From TMED109 sp002171375 (lineage in GTDB: Bacteria > Pseudomonadota > Alphaproteobacteria > TMED109), in assembly GCA_965657505.1 (NCBI GenBank), contig CBFHON010000006.1:62001-126000 (forward strand): a stretch of 64,000 nt of DNA. Reading direction: 5' to 3'. The first letter of the stretch is position 1. Every line of letters begins with the position of its first letter. Made by a program: the position numbers and the translations under genes. Below are positions 1 through 8,575 of this stretch, one piece after another. The notes under the pieces are model-generated. The model searched no databases and was not told where the DNA came from. It saw only the letters and a program-made list of their open reading frames with translations.

Positions 1-1665
1 GAAAAGAGTGACATAGAAGTGGAATTAGCTTTAAATTGGAATGATAGCTATTATGAGAATGTTTTATGTTTTACAAATAATATACCACAGAGAGACGGAG
101 GAGCACACTTAGCAGGTTTTAGAGCCGCTTTAACAAGATCTATTTCTAAATATGTCCAAGCAAATCCTATTGGCAAAAAAAATAAAGTAAATCTAAGTGG
201 TGAAGACATGAGAGAGGGAATTACTGCAGTTTTATCTGTTAAAGTTCCTGATCCAAAATTTTCTTCACAAACAAAAGATAAATTAGTTTCGTCTGAAGTT
301 AGACCTGTAGTAGAGGGTCTAGTAGGAGAAAATTTAACTGCATGGTTGGAAGAAAATCCTGCCGAAGCAAAAATTATTATTCAGAAAATTATAGATGCTT
401 CTTCAGCTAGAGAAGCCGCGAGAAAAGCAAGAGAATTATCTAGAAGAAAGGGCGCCTTAGAATTTGCTAGTCTTCCTGGAAAGTTAGCTGATTGTCAAGA
501 GAGAGACCCTGAAAAATCTGAATTATTTTTAGTAGAAGGAGATTCAGCAGGAGGCTCTGCCAAACAGGGCAGATCAAGAGAAACACAAGCAGTTTTGCCA
601 TTAAGAGGAAAAATATTAAATGTTGAACGAGCTGGAAGAGCAAGAGTGCTTGGCTCTAATGAAATAGGTATAATGATTTCGGCCTTAGGTACAGGCATTC
701 ATGATGACTTCAATATTGAAAAATTGAGATATAATAAAATAATAATTATGACAGATGCGGATGTGGATGGTTCTCATATTAGAACCTTAATTTTAACTTT
801 TTTCTATAGACATATGAAAGAGCTTTTAGAAGCAGGGCATTTATATATAGCTCAACCACCTTTATTTAAGGTAAAAAAAGGGTCTAGTGAAGTTTATCTT
901 AAAGATGAAGATACCTTAGATAATTATTTAGTTGATCAACTTGTTGTTGATACAGTTTTATCTAATAATTCTGGAGAGAATAGAACTTCTTCAGATCTAA
1001 AATCTCTAATACTTTCAGCAAAAAAACAATATTATTCTATAAAAGCTCTTTCTAAGTCTATTAATATCAATTTGGTAGAGCGTATGGCTATAAGTGGAGC
1101 ATTAGATGTTAATTTATTAGATGATAATGAAAAAGCTCAAGTAGTAGCAGAATTTGTATCTAAGTCATTAAATAAATTTGCTGTTACAGGTGAAGATGGA
1201 TGGGAAGGTAAATATATTGAAGAAGAAAAAAAATATATTTTTACACATGACAGAAGAGGAGTTATCTCAGAATATATAATAGATAAGACTATTTTAAATT
1301 CATCTGATGCAAGAAAGTTAGAAAAAGATGCTGCTGAACTTCAAGAAACTTATTTTTCTGGTGCTACACTTATAAAAGGAGATGATTCCTTTCACATAAT
1401 TGGACCTTCTGACTTGTACCAAACTTCTATAGATATAGGAAGAAAAGGTCTTGGAATTCAGCGATATAAAGGCTTAGGAGAGATGAATCCTGACCAATTA
1501 TGGGAAACCACTTTGGATCCTGATGCAAGAACAATATTAAAAGTTAGTATAGATGATGCTGTTGAAGCAGATAACGTTTTTGCTACCTTAATGGGAGAAG
1601 AGGTAGAGCCTAGGAGGAATTTCATACAAGAACGAGCTTTAGAGGCTGAAAATATTGATATATAG
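1..1665 (+). CDS. gyrB: DNA gyrase subunit B, C-terminal part (5' end outside window)
   Basis: ATPase and TOPRIM subunit of DNA gyrase, which with GyrA introduces negative supercoils. The frame is open from base 1, so the upstream GHKL ATPase domain lies outside the window; the GTG at 19 is an internal codon. Seen directly: the end of the transducer domain (NNIPQRDGGAHLAGF), the TOPRIM signatures ELFLVEGDSAGGSAKQ, PLRGKILNVE and IIMTDADVDGSHIRT, and the C-terminal IQRYKGLGEMNPDQLWE motif. About 554 of the usual roughly 800 residues are present. The penicillin-binding protein gene follows almost immediately in the same frame. gyrB often lies in the dnaA-dnaN-recF neighbourhood, but nothing here shows an origin. 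Confidence 0.98.
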   Translation, partial: EKSDIEVELALNWNDSYYENVLCFTNNIPQRDGGAHLAGFRAALTRSISKYVQANPIGKKNKVNLSGEDMREGITAVLSVKVPDPKFSSQTKDKLVSSEVRPVVEGLVGENLTAWLEENPAEAKIIIQKIIDASSAREAARKARELSRRKGALEFASLPGKLADCQERDPEKSELFLVEGDSAGGSAKQGRSRETQAVLPLRGKILNVERAGRARVLGSNEIGIMISALGTGIHDDFNIEKLRYNKIIIMTDADVDGSHIRTLILTFFYRHMKELLEAGHLYIAQPPLFKVKKGSSEVYLKDEDTLDNYLVDQLVVDTVLSNNSGENRTSSDLKSLILSAKKQYYSIKALSKSININLVERMAISGALDVNLLDDNEKAQVVAEFVSKSLNKFAVTGEDGWEGKYIEEEKKYIFTHDRRGVISEYIIDKTILNSSDARKLEKDAAELQETYFSGATLIKGDDSFHIIGPSDLYQTSIDIGRKGLGIQRYKGLGEMNPDQLWETTLDPDARTILKVSIDDAVEADNVFATLMGEEVEPRRNFIQERALEAENIDI

Positions 1666-1674
1666 GATTTAAAA

Positions 1675-3426
1675 ATTTTAATTTTAAGACGATTTATATA
1701 TAATTTATTATTTTTTTCTATAATTATATTTTTTATAATTACATTCTATTGCTGGATCACTTTACCAGACCTTCAGACTATTTCTAAAAACTCTAGGAAC
1801 CCATCTGCAGTAGTTAATGCAAGTAATGGAGAACGTATTGCAGTTTATGGAGAAATGTACTCAAAATTTATTGAATATGAGGAAATATCTCCAAATTTAA
1901 TAAAGGCTGTAATAGCTATGGAAGATAACAGATTTTATTCTCATTATGGAATAGATATTAGAGCAATTTTAAGAGCATTATATGTAAATGTTACTAATTT
2001 AAGTTATAAACAAGGCGGTTCTACTATTACTCAGCAACTAGCTAAAATAACATTTTTAAATTCAGAAAAAAGTATTTTAAGAAAGATAAAAGAATTATTC
2101 ATTACTATTAAACTAGAAATTTTATTAGAAAAAGAGGAAATTCTCTCCTTGTACTTGAATAGAGCTTATTTTGGTTCTGGTAATTATGGTGTAAAGTCTG
2201 CTTCAAATAGTTATTTTTATAAGAATCCTAAAGACCTTAACATTTATGAGTCAGCTATACTGGTATCTGCTTTAAAGGCTCCGACAAGACTAAATATGAT
2301 AGCTTCTCCAATATCTACCAAAAAAAGAGCACTTTTAGTTTTAAATAAAATGCTTAATCTTGATTTTATATCAGAATTAGAATTTAATAGGGAGTTTAAA
2401 AACTTAAATGAATTTAAAATAAAAAAATATTTATCAGTTGAATCGCGTTATTTTTCAGATTGGGTCTTAAGAAGAACTTCAAAAAATTATAATAATATTT
2501 CTGATATCACAATAAAATCTACTTTAGATGTGAACATACAAAATATAACAGAAAAAGCAGTCTTAAAAATATTAAAAGATAGAGATGATTTAGAAGTAGC
2601 AGTAATAGTTATGGATACTTCAGGTGCTATAAGAGCAATGTTAGGAGGTAGGTCTTATTCTAATAGTCAGTTTAATAGAGCAACTCAAGCTCTGAGACAA
2701 ACTGGTTCAGTTTTTAAGTTATTTACTTATTTAACAGCTATAGATTTAGGTTTTGATCACTTAGATCAAATAGAAGATTCACCATTAGAATTAAACGGAT
2801 GGAAGCCAAAAAATTACAATAAAAAATATAAAGGTTCTATAACATTAGAGGAATCTTTTGCTATTTCTTCTAATGTAGCTGCCGTAAGATTACAAGAAAT
2901 AGTTGGTAGAGAAAGCATCATTAAATGGGTAAAAAAACTAGGAGTATCTTCTAAATTAAAACCCGAAAGGTCATTATCGTTAGGGACACAAAGTATTTCT
3001 TTAATAGAAATGACAAACGCATTTGCAGCAATTTCTTCAGGAGGCGTAGTACCATTTATCTACGGAGTAGAAGAAATTACAGATAGAAATAATGATTTAA
3101 TATATAGAAGAAAAAACTCTGAAAGAACTCCATCTATAAATAAATCTGTAATTGACAATATGCAAATTTTATTAAAGTCTTCAATGGATAAGGGGACTTC
3201 AGTTAATGCAAAATTACTTTATCTAGATAATAAAAATATATTATATGGTGGTAAGACTGGAACAACTCAAGATTCTAAAGATGCTTGGTTTATAGGCTAT
3301 TTAAATAATATAGTAATAGGAATATGGGTAGGAAAAGATGATAATACAAAAGTTGAAAACCTTTCTGGAGGTAACCAAGCAGCAAAATTATATAGAGAGA
3401 TTACAAAATATTGGCTAGAATTATAA
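1675..3426 (+). CDS. Class A penicillin-binding protein (PBP1A type), start codon non-canonical
   Basis: Bifunctional peptidoglycan glycosyltransferase/transpeptidase anchored in the inner membrane. Numbering from the first ATG (1855), the transglycosylase motifs are EDNRFYSHYGID (catalytic Glu 23), GGSTITQQLAK and the RKIKE region. The transpeptidase motifs are SVFK (285-288), SSN (338-340) and KTGT (467-470). The ATG at 1855 cannot be the true start. The in-frame sequence upstream encodes a basic stretch, a hydrophobic anchor (about 1690-1755) and the family-typical NASNGERIAVYGE lead-in, all without ATG, GTG or TTG. The most plausible starts are ATT at 1675 or 1681; an AGGA at 1664-1667 sits about 7 nt before 1675. 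From 1675 the protein is 583 residues, short for PBP1A but with both catalytic domains. Confidence 0.9.
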   Translation: MLILRRFIYNLLFFSIIIFFIITFYCWITLPDLQTISKNSRNPSAVVNASNGERIAVYGEMYSKFIEYEEISPNLIKAVIAMEDNRFYSHYGIDIRAILRALYVNVTNLSYKQGGSTITQQLAKITFLNSEKSILRKIKELFITIKLEILLEKEEILSLYLNRAYFGSGNYGVKSASNSYFYKNPKDLNIYESAILVSALKAPTRLNMIASPISTKKRALLVLNKMLNLDFISELEFNREFKNLNEFKIKKYLSVESRYFSDWVLRRTSKNYNNISDITIKSTLDVNIQNITEKAVLKILKDRDDLEVAVIVMDTSGAIRAMLGGRSYSNSQFNRATQALRQTGSVFKLFTYLTAIDLGFDHLDQIEDSPLELNGWKPKNYNKKYKGSITLEESFAISSNVAAVRLQEIVGRESIIKWVKKLGVSSKLKPERSLSLGTQSISLIEMTNAFAAISSGGVVPFIYGVEEITDRNNDLIYRRKNSERTPSINKSVIDNMQILLKSSMDKGTSVNAKLLYLDNKNILYGGKTGTTQDSKDAWFIGYLNNIVIGIWVGKDDNTKVENLSGGNQAAKLYREITKYWLEL

Positions 3427-3444
3427 ATAATAGAGAGGTTTTTT

Positions 3445-3873
3445 ATGAAAAATATTCTTTCACCATTTCATCTTGCATTTCCTGTTAAAGATTTGTTAGA
3501 AACTAAAGGTTTTTACACTGATATTTTAGGTTGCTCTCTAGGAAGGACAAATGAAAAATGGATAGACTTTAATTTTTTAGGACATCAAATTACTGCTCAT
3601 TTATCTCCAGAATCATTTTCTTTAGAAGATATTGCTAATACTGTAGATGGAAAGAATGTTCCAGTTCGACATTTTGGTTTGATATTAGATTGGGAAGATT
3701 GGCACACAATTAAGGATAGATTAATAAAACAAAAAGTAACTTTCATTATTGACCCGTATATTCGTTTTAAGGGTCAAAAAGGGGAACAAGCCACACTATT
3801 TATTGCTGACCCTTCATTGAATGGAATAGAATTAAAATCTTTTAAAGACAAAAAGATGATTTTTTCTGCATAG
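3445..3873 (+). CDS. VOC (glyoxalase/dioxygenase) superfamily protein
   Basis: Small 142-residue vicinal-oxygen-chelate protein. It starts with the typical HLAFPVKDL strand, followed by a YTDILGC-like helix, a FLGHQITAH strand and a C-terminal DPSLNGIELK strand. The metal ligands expected for the fold are present: His in HLAFPV, His in ITAH and Glu in GIELK. The substrate cannot be read from sequence; relatives include glyoxalase I, extradiol dioxygenases and bleomycin-binding proteins. The start is a good ATG with AGAGAGG about 7 nt upstream. It follows the penicillin-binding protein by 18 bp and is probably cotranscribed. It ends 3 bp from the convergent L,D-transpeptidase gene. Confidence 0.82.
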   Translation: MKNILSPFHLAFPVKDLLETKGFYTDILGCSLGRTNEKWIDFNFLGHQITAHLSPESFSLEDIANTVDGKNVPVRHFGLILDWEDWHTIKDRLIKQKVTFIIDPYIRFKGQKGEQATLFIADPSLNGIELKSFKDKKMIFSA

Positions 3874-3875
3874 TA

Positions 3876-4352
3876 TTAGGGTATAATATATATAGGAGTT
3901 TTAATTGATACCTGTTTGTATATTTCTAACATGTCTTTATTTTGTAATGCAATACAACCGTTAGTCCAATCTATAATACTTTTATTTTTATTTTTTATAT
4001 TAGGCTCTCCATGTATCATTATATAGTTACCTGCATTCTTATTAAAATATTTTGCATTTCTTTTATCCCATTCATTTGGGTAAGATACCTGTAATGAAAG
4101 GTAAAAATCACTTTTACTAGATTTTTTTTGAACAAAATATAATCCTTCTGGTGTTTTTCCATCTCCTTTAAAATATTTATGTCCAATGGGATCAAATCCT
4201 AAATCTATAAAATATTCTTTTACTATATTCCCATTTTCCATTAATTTTAAAATTCGCTTAGATTTTTCAATAATAATCATATCGATAGATTTTTCTGCAT
4301 AAGAAGAGGAGCAAAAAAAACAAAATAGTAGTAAAAGAATAAATTTTATCAT
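3876..4352 (-). CDS. YkuD-family L,D-transpeptidase-like protein, secreted
   Basis: Periplasmic 158-residue protein with a clear Sec signal peptide (MIKFILLLLFCFFCSSSYA). The YkuD catalytic signature is present: IMIHGEPN supplies the His, and about 20 residues later DWTNGCIAL supplies the catalytic Cys. The short length and this version of the motif resemble the YafK/DpaA branch, whose E. coli member releases Braun lipoprotein from peptidoglycan rather than making crosslinks. Whether this one forms or cleaves bonds is undecided. It is the last gene of a minus-strand run, 4 bp after hemY, which is otherwise concerned with haem synthesis. Confidence 0.85.
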   Translation of the reverse strand: MIKFILLLLFCFFCSSSYAEKSIDMIIIEKSKRILKLMENGNIVKEYFIDLGFDPIGHKYFKGDGKTPEGLYFVQKKSSKSDFYLSLQVSYPNEWDKRNAKYFNKNAGNYIMIHGEPNIKNKNKSIIDWTNGCIALQNKDMLEIYKQVSIKTPIYIIP

Positions 4353-4356
4353 TAAA

Positions 4357-5721
4357 TTATCTATCTATTCCAGTATTTAGTTCACCAATAATTCCTTTAG
4401 ATTTTATTATTTCTAATGAGCTATTCTTATTGATAGGTCGTTGAGATGAAGAAAATTGCTGCCATCTAATTGTATCAACATTATTACACTCAGGACATAT
4501 TAGGTGCCATGATTTAGATATATAAGTACAAGATGTACATCCCCAAGAATAATCTAAATTAGCGTTTTCTGCTTTTGTTATCCAATAGTTAGATTTACTA
4601 ATATTTCCATGCTCTTTTTTTTCTAAGTCAGACATCATTAAATATATATTTTTAGTCCACTCTTTTTCAGGAATAATCTTCAAGGCTTGCCTCGCAACAG
4701 TCCATGATCCAATCGAAATAGCTACTTTAGCTAAAGTAATATTATTTATAAAACTATTATTATTTAATTTAGTTAGGTTTTTAGTGATATTTAAAAGCTC
4801 TATTTTAGGTTTATCATTATAAATTTCAGTAATAAAATTTGCTATATCGGGGTGAGAGAATTTTTTCCAAGACTTTTTTATATAATTAAAAGCCAGTTTA
4901 TCATCTTTTTTATATAATAGCTTAGCTTTAAATACTATTGCTGGAGCAAATGAAGGGTCAAATTTAAGAGAGGTATCAATACTTTTTAAATCTATATTTT
5001 TTTCTTTATTAAACTCAAGTGCTTTAAATAAATATATTCTACTTTTAAGAATTTTAATTTCAGCTGAAGTAATTTTTGTGTATTTTTCTATGTATTTTAT
5101 ATTCTCTATAATATTATCCCAGTTTTTTTCCAATATATTAAATTTTAATGCAGTCATAAAAAACCAACTAGGAGTATTCTTAGATCGAGGAGCTTTACCT
5201 ATAATATTAGTAGCTTTTTTAAAATCACCTTTGTCAAAATAAAAATTAGAAAGACTTTTTATGCCTAAAAGCATTGTCTCTGGATGTTTAAGCATTTTTG
5301 TTAAGTCTGCAACATATATATTTTCATTATTATTATATTTATTAAGTTCTGTATCTAACAATAATTTTAAAGGGTTATTATTTAAATATTTTGCTTCTTT
5401 AGATAATTTTTCGGCAAGTTCCATTTCACCCATATTCTTGGCAGAGAGAGCTTTTATAATAGTTTTATTTGCTTTTATTGTTCTCTTTTTTTTATAGTTT
5501 TTTTGAATAGATTTAGGGATTGAAAATATTTTTTTGAACAACCAATATGTAATTACTAAAGTTAAAAATAATAGTAGAGTTATACTTACAATAACCGGAA
5601 CAGAAGTTTCTATTAGCCACCCTTGCCATTCAATAGCTATTTTGCCTGGATGTTTTTTAATCCATATAGTTATGTAGCCTGTAATAGAAAGTATAATAAA
5701 TAAGGATAGAATTTTAAACAT
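4357..5721 (-). CDS. hemY: HemY-like membrane TPR protein with C-terminal zinc ribbon
   Basis: Protein of 454 residues encoded with hemC and hemD, matching HemY of proteobacterial haem operons (not the unrelated HemY protoporphyrinogen oxidase of Gram-positives). Two N-terminal membrane segments (about residues 3-20 and 41-63) surround the family-typical GKIAIEWQGWLIET. A long, weakly conserved helical-repeat region follows. Near the end a four-cysteine knuckle (C395, C398, C409, C412 in WGCTSC...CPEC) is flanked by tryptophans and looks like a rubredoxin/zinc-ribbon domain. The exact role of HemY is not established; an assembly or scaffolding role in haem synthesis is the usual suggestion. 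It begins 4 bp after the Mic60-like gene, so translation is probably coupled. Confidence 0.88.
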   Translation of the reverse strand: MFKILSLFIILSITGYITIWIKKHPGKIAIEWQGWLIETSVPVIVSITLLLFLTLVITYWLFKKIFSIPKSIQKNYKKKRTIKANKTIIKALSAKNMGEMELAEKLSKEAKYLNNNPLKLLLDTELNKYNNNENIYVADLTKMLKHPETMLLGIKSLSNFYFDKGDFKKATNIIGKAPRSKNTPSWFFMTALKFNILEKNWDNIIENIKYIEKYTKITSAEIKILKSRIYLFKALEFNKEKNIDLKSIDTSLKFDPSFAPAIVFKAKLLYKKDDKLAFNYIKKSWKKFSHPDIANFITEIYNDKPKIELLNITKNLTKLNNNSFINNITLAKVAISIGSWTVARQALKIIPEKEWTKNIYLMMSDLEKKEHGNISKSNYWITKAENANLDYSWGCTSCTYISKSWHLICPECNNVDTIRWQQFSSSQRPINKNSSLEIIKSKGIIGELNTGIDR

Positions 5722-5725
5722 GCTG

Positions 5726-6862
5726 TTATCCTTTAAATATTAACCATTTTATAATTAAGTTAACAGATTGGTATAAAATTTTTAAATGCTTTATATCTTG
5801 TATAGACTGATCAAACTCTCCATTATTATTTATTAAATTTAATTCATTCAGAGAACTATCATAGTTATAATTATTTATAGTATTAATAATTATCGAATAA
5901 GAATTCTTTTTATTGATAAATGTTTTATTATCTGTTTTTGTAATTTTTATTAATTTTTTAATATTGTTTAATAGACTTTTATCTGGTTCGTTATTTTTAT
6001 TAATTGTCTCATTTAATTTTATAAAATTAGCATCAATACGCTCTATAATTCTTTTATGCCCTTTGAGTTCTAGTTTATTTAATTTATCAAGGCTATTTAA
6101 AGCTAATTTAATTTCTTCTGGTATGACAATATTATTTAGATAATTACTAATAAAAGATATTTGTCCTAAATCTGGAGTTGAGAATTTAATATTATTTTTT
6201 ATCTCCATTAAGTATAAAAGAATATAATTAGGGTTTTGATTATAAGTATACTTTATTTTTGCATTTGGCCTGTCTATATCTATTTCTTTTATAATTTTTT
6301 TAAATTCATTATTTTCATTAACTATTTCATCAATTTTTAAGGAATTTTTATCAATTAAATCATTTTGTGTTTTGTTAATTTTATTAAAAGAGTTTATTTC
6401 CTTGTCATAATTTATATCAGAAATAGCTGATAGTGTTTCTTCCATATGTGATATTTTCTTTTTAAGGTCATTAATATTGTTATATTCATATACAATATAT
6501 ATTAATAAAAATGCAGTAATAAAAATTAGTAAATATAATAAATTATTATTTTTCATATATAATTTAGATTCCTTATTATCAGTATTGGAAATAAATTCAG
6601 CTTTTTTATTTTCTAAACTGTCATTAAGTGAAAAAGAATCTCCTGCCAAAATAATATTAGCATTACTAGACAACTCTTTTATTTCTGGTCTATAGCGATG
6701 CGGAATGCCATTTTTTTTCCATTTATAAATAGACTCTATAGTAATATTTTTATTTTTAGATAAGAGATAACTTTGTATATATTTTGCGCCACCAAGGGAC
6801 TTAATAAGATCTGATATTTTAGTATTATCTGATATAGTTTTATCGAGTATTTTTTTATTCAT
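5726..6862 (-). CDS. Mic60/mitofilin-like coiled-coil membrane protein with N-terminal HTH domain
   Basis: Protein of 378 residues in the slot between hemD and hemY where alphaproteobacteria usually encode the Mic60 (mitofilin) homologue. Residues 16-64 look like a Cro/YdaS-like helix-turn-helix: LGGAKYIQSYLL, then ESIYKWKKNGIPHRYRP with the W..xxGIP signature. A polar linker leads to one membrane segment (108-127), then predicted coiled coil (KKKISHMEETLSAI and onwards) and an alpha-helical C-terminal half ending in LIIKWLIFKG. The Mic60 assignment rests mainly on position and architecture; the C-terminal mitofilin signature is weak. The HTH could bind DNA from the membrane or be a protein-binding relic. 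The protein is very rich in Asn, Ile and Lys. Confidence 0.6.
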   Translation of the reverse strand: MNKKILDKTISDNTKISDLIKSLGGAKYIQSYLLSKNKNITIESIYKWKKNGIPHRYRPEIKELSSNANIILAGDSFSLNDSLENKKAEFISNTDNKESKLYMKNNNLLYLLIFITAFLLIYIVYEYNNINDLKKKISHMEETLSAISDINYDKEINSFNKINKTQNDLIDKNSLKIDEIVNENNEFKKIIKEIDIDRPNAKIKYTYNQNPNYILLYLMEIKNNIKFSTPDLGQISFISNYLNNIVIPEEIKLALNSLDKLNKLELKGHKRIIERIDANFIKLNETINKNNEPDKSLLNNIKKLIKITKTDNKTFINKKNSYSIIINTINNYNYDSSLNELNLINNNGEFDQSIQDIKHLKILYQSVNLIIKWLIFKG

Positions 6863-6883
6863 AAAAACCTCACATATATTTAT

Positions 6884-7615
6884 CTATATGATACTATTAA
6901 TAATTTTGTTGGCAATCCTTTTTAATTCTGTATTTTTTAAAACCTGAATTTTTTTCCATTTATTTTCAGTTAATATTTTTTCTGTTCTATTTCCCAAACA
7001 TGTTATAATTATATTTTTTGTATTTAACCCTTTAGCTAATTTTAAAAATATTTTGGCTGTTTCAGGAGAATATATAATAATATTATTGATTTTTCCTTTA
7101 CTAAGTAAATCTAGACTTTTTTCACTTAAACTATGATAAGGAATTTTTTTATAAATATGTATTTTTTCAACTTCTAGATTAGCTTTTTTGAATATTTCCG
7201 TAGGGTCATATGCTAAAACCGTTGCACCTATCATCAATATTTTTTTATTACTATAAGTTGATTTTTTGATTACATTTTTTGCAAGTGTAACGCCAGAATT
7301 AGAATTAGTTTTAATACAATTAAATCCTGCTTCTAAAGCATATTTCTCTGTTACTTTACCCACACAATACGTTTTTATAGTATTTAATTCTTCTTTACTA
7401 AACTTTTGAGAAAGTATTTTTACTGTATTTACACTAGTTATCAATAAAGACTGATAATTTAAAAAATTAATGGATTGAAATTCAATAGGCTGAATCTTAT
7501 ATAATGGTTCTATAATAACATTTATATTATTTTCTATTAATATTTTTTTTAATAAACTTGCTCTTTCAATTTCTCTAAGAATAAGTACATAGGGTTTAGA
7601 ATTAGTATTTATCAT
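6884..7615 (-). CDS. hemD: Uroporphyrinogen-III synthase
   Basis: Cyclises hydroxymethylbilane to uroporphyrinogen III with inversion of ring D, the second step after HemC. The 243-residue length and two-domain HemD pattern fit. Visible are VLILREIERA at the N-terminus, LLITSVNTVKIL, TYCVGKVTEKYALEAGF, the KILMIGA strand of the second domain and IIIYSPETAKIF. HemD is poorly conserved, so the call also leans on position: its ATG overlaps the 3' end of hemC by 4 bp, and the Mic60-like gene and hemY follow. Confidence 0.9.
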   Translation of the reverse strand: MINTNSKPYVLILREIERASLLKKILIENNINVIIEPLYKIQPIEFQSINFLNYQSLLITSVNTVKILSQKFSKEELNTIKTYCVGKVTEKYALEAGFNCIKTNSNSGVTLAKNVIKKSTYSNKKILMIGATVLAYDPTEIFKKANLEVEKIHIYKKIPYHSLSEKSLDLLSKGKINNIIIYSPETAKIFLKLAKGLNTKNIIITCLGNRTEKILTENKWKKIQVLKNTELKRIANKIINSII

Positions 7616-8514
7616 AATTTAAGTATTTTAAGAGCCCCCATTTTTATTAAACTATTTCCTATATCCTTTCCTAAGTTTTCGGCATCTTGAATTATACTGG
7701 TTTTACTTTCTTCAATCATTTTATTCCCATCTAAAGAAAATATCCTGGCTGATATAGTAATTTTATTCTTAGATATATTTGAAGTTACTGCCACTGGTGA
7801 ATGGCAATCTCCATTTATAACACTTAATACGGATCTTTCACCTATAGCTTGATATTGTGTTTCTATATTTATAAATTTATTTATTATTTCTTTTATTTTG
7901 GAATTATTTTTTAAATAAGTTATTCCTATTATTCCTTGTGAAGCAGCAGGCATACATTCTTTATAATCTAAAATAGTATATGGTATTTTAATTTTTAGCC
8001 TATTAACTCCTGCTAAGGCTAATATCGTTGCTGTAATTTCATTATTTTTAACTTTATCAAGTCTAGTATTTATATTGCCCCTTATAGGAAAAATTTTAAT
8101 GTCTGGCCTTATTCTTTTAATTTGAGCATGCCTTCTTGGACTAGAGGTGCCTATAGTACATTTAAAAGGAAGAGAATTAATATCTTTAACATTATTCTTG
8201 GAAATTAATATGTCTTCTGCTTCTCCTCTTGGTAAAATACAAGACAAATTAAATTCTGCTGGAATTATAGTGGGCACATCTTTTAAGGAGTGAACACCTA
8301 TATCTATATTTCTATTAATTAATTCCTTATCTATTTCTTTTGTAAATAAACCTTTACCTCCAATAGAAGAGAGAGGCTGATTAGTTATCTGATCGCCAGT
8401 TGTCTTAATTTTTATAATTTTTGCTTTTTTTAATATTCTTTTTATCTCAGAAGCTTGCCATAATGCAAGAGGGCTTCCTCTTGTTCCAATTTTTATTATA
8501 TTATCATTAAACAT
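7612..8514 (-). CDS. hemC: Porphobilinogen deaminase (hydroxymethylbilane synthase)
   Basis: Polymerises four porphobilinogens into hydroxymethylbilane in the cytosol. The protein is 300 residues, of normal length. Seen: IKIGTRGSPLALWQA at the N-terminus, GKGLFTKEID, the DIGVHSLKDVPT segment with catalytic Asp 79, IGTSSPRRHAQIKRIRPD, and NGDCHSPVAV, where Cys 237 carries the dipyrromethane cofactor. It is the first gene of the minus-strand haem run hemC-hemD-Mic60-like-hemY-transpeptidase. Its start is 61 bp from the divergent tsaD start, so both promoters must lie in that short AT-rich gap. Confidence 0.97.
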   Translation of the reverse strand: MFNDNIIKIGTRGSPLALWQASEIKRILKKAKIIKIKTTGDQITNQPLSSIGGKGLFTKEIDKELINRNIDIGVHSLKDVPTIIPAEFNLSCILPRGEAEDILISKNNVKDINSLPFKCTIGTSSPRRHAQIKRIRPDIKIFPIRGNINTRLDKVKNNEITATILALAGVNRLKIKIPYTILDYKECMPAASQGIIGITYLKNNSKIKEIINKFINIETQYQAIGERSVLSVINGDCHSPVAVTSNISKNKITISARIFSLDGNKMIEESKTSIIQDAENLGKDIGNSLIKMGALKILKL

Positions 8515-8575
8515 GAATTAATTTTATAACATTTTAAGCTATTTAAAAACATATATAATAATATATAGTAGTATT

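Noticed and set aside
1..1665. Replication origin next to gyrB
   Set aside because: No dnaA, dnaN or recF sequence and no DnaA-box cluster are visible; the 5' side of gyrB is outside the window.
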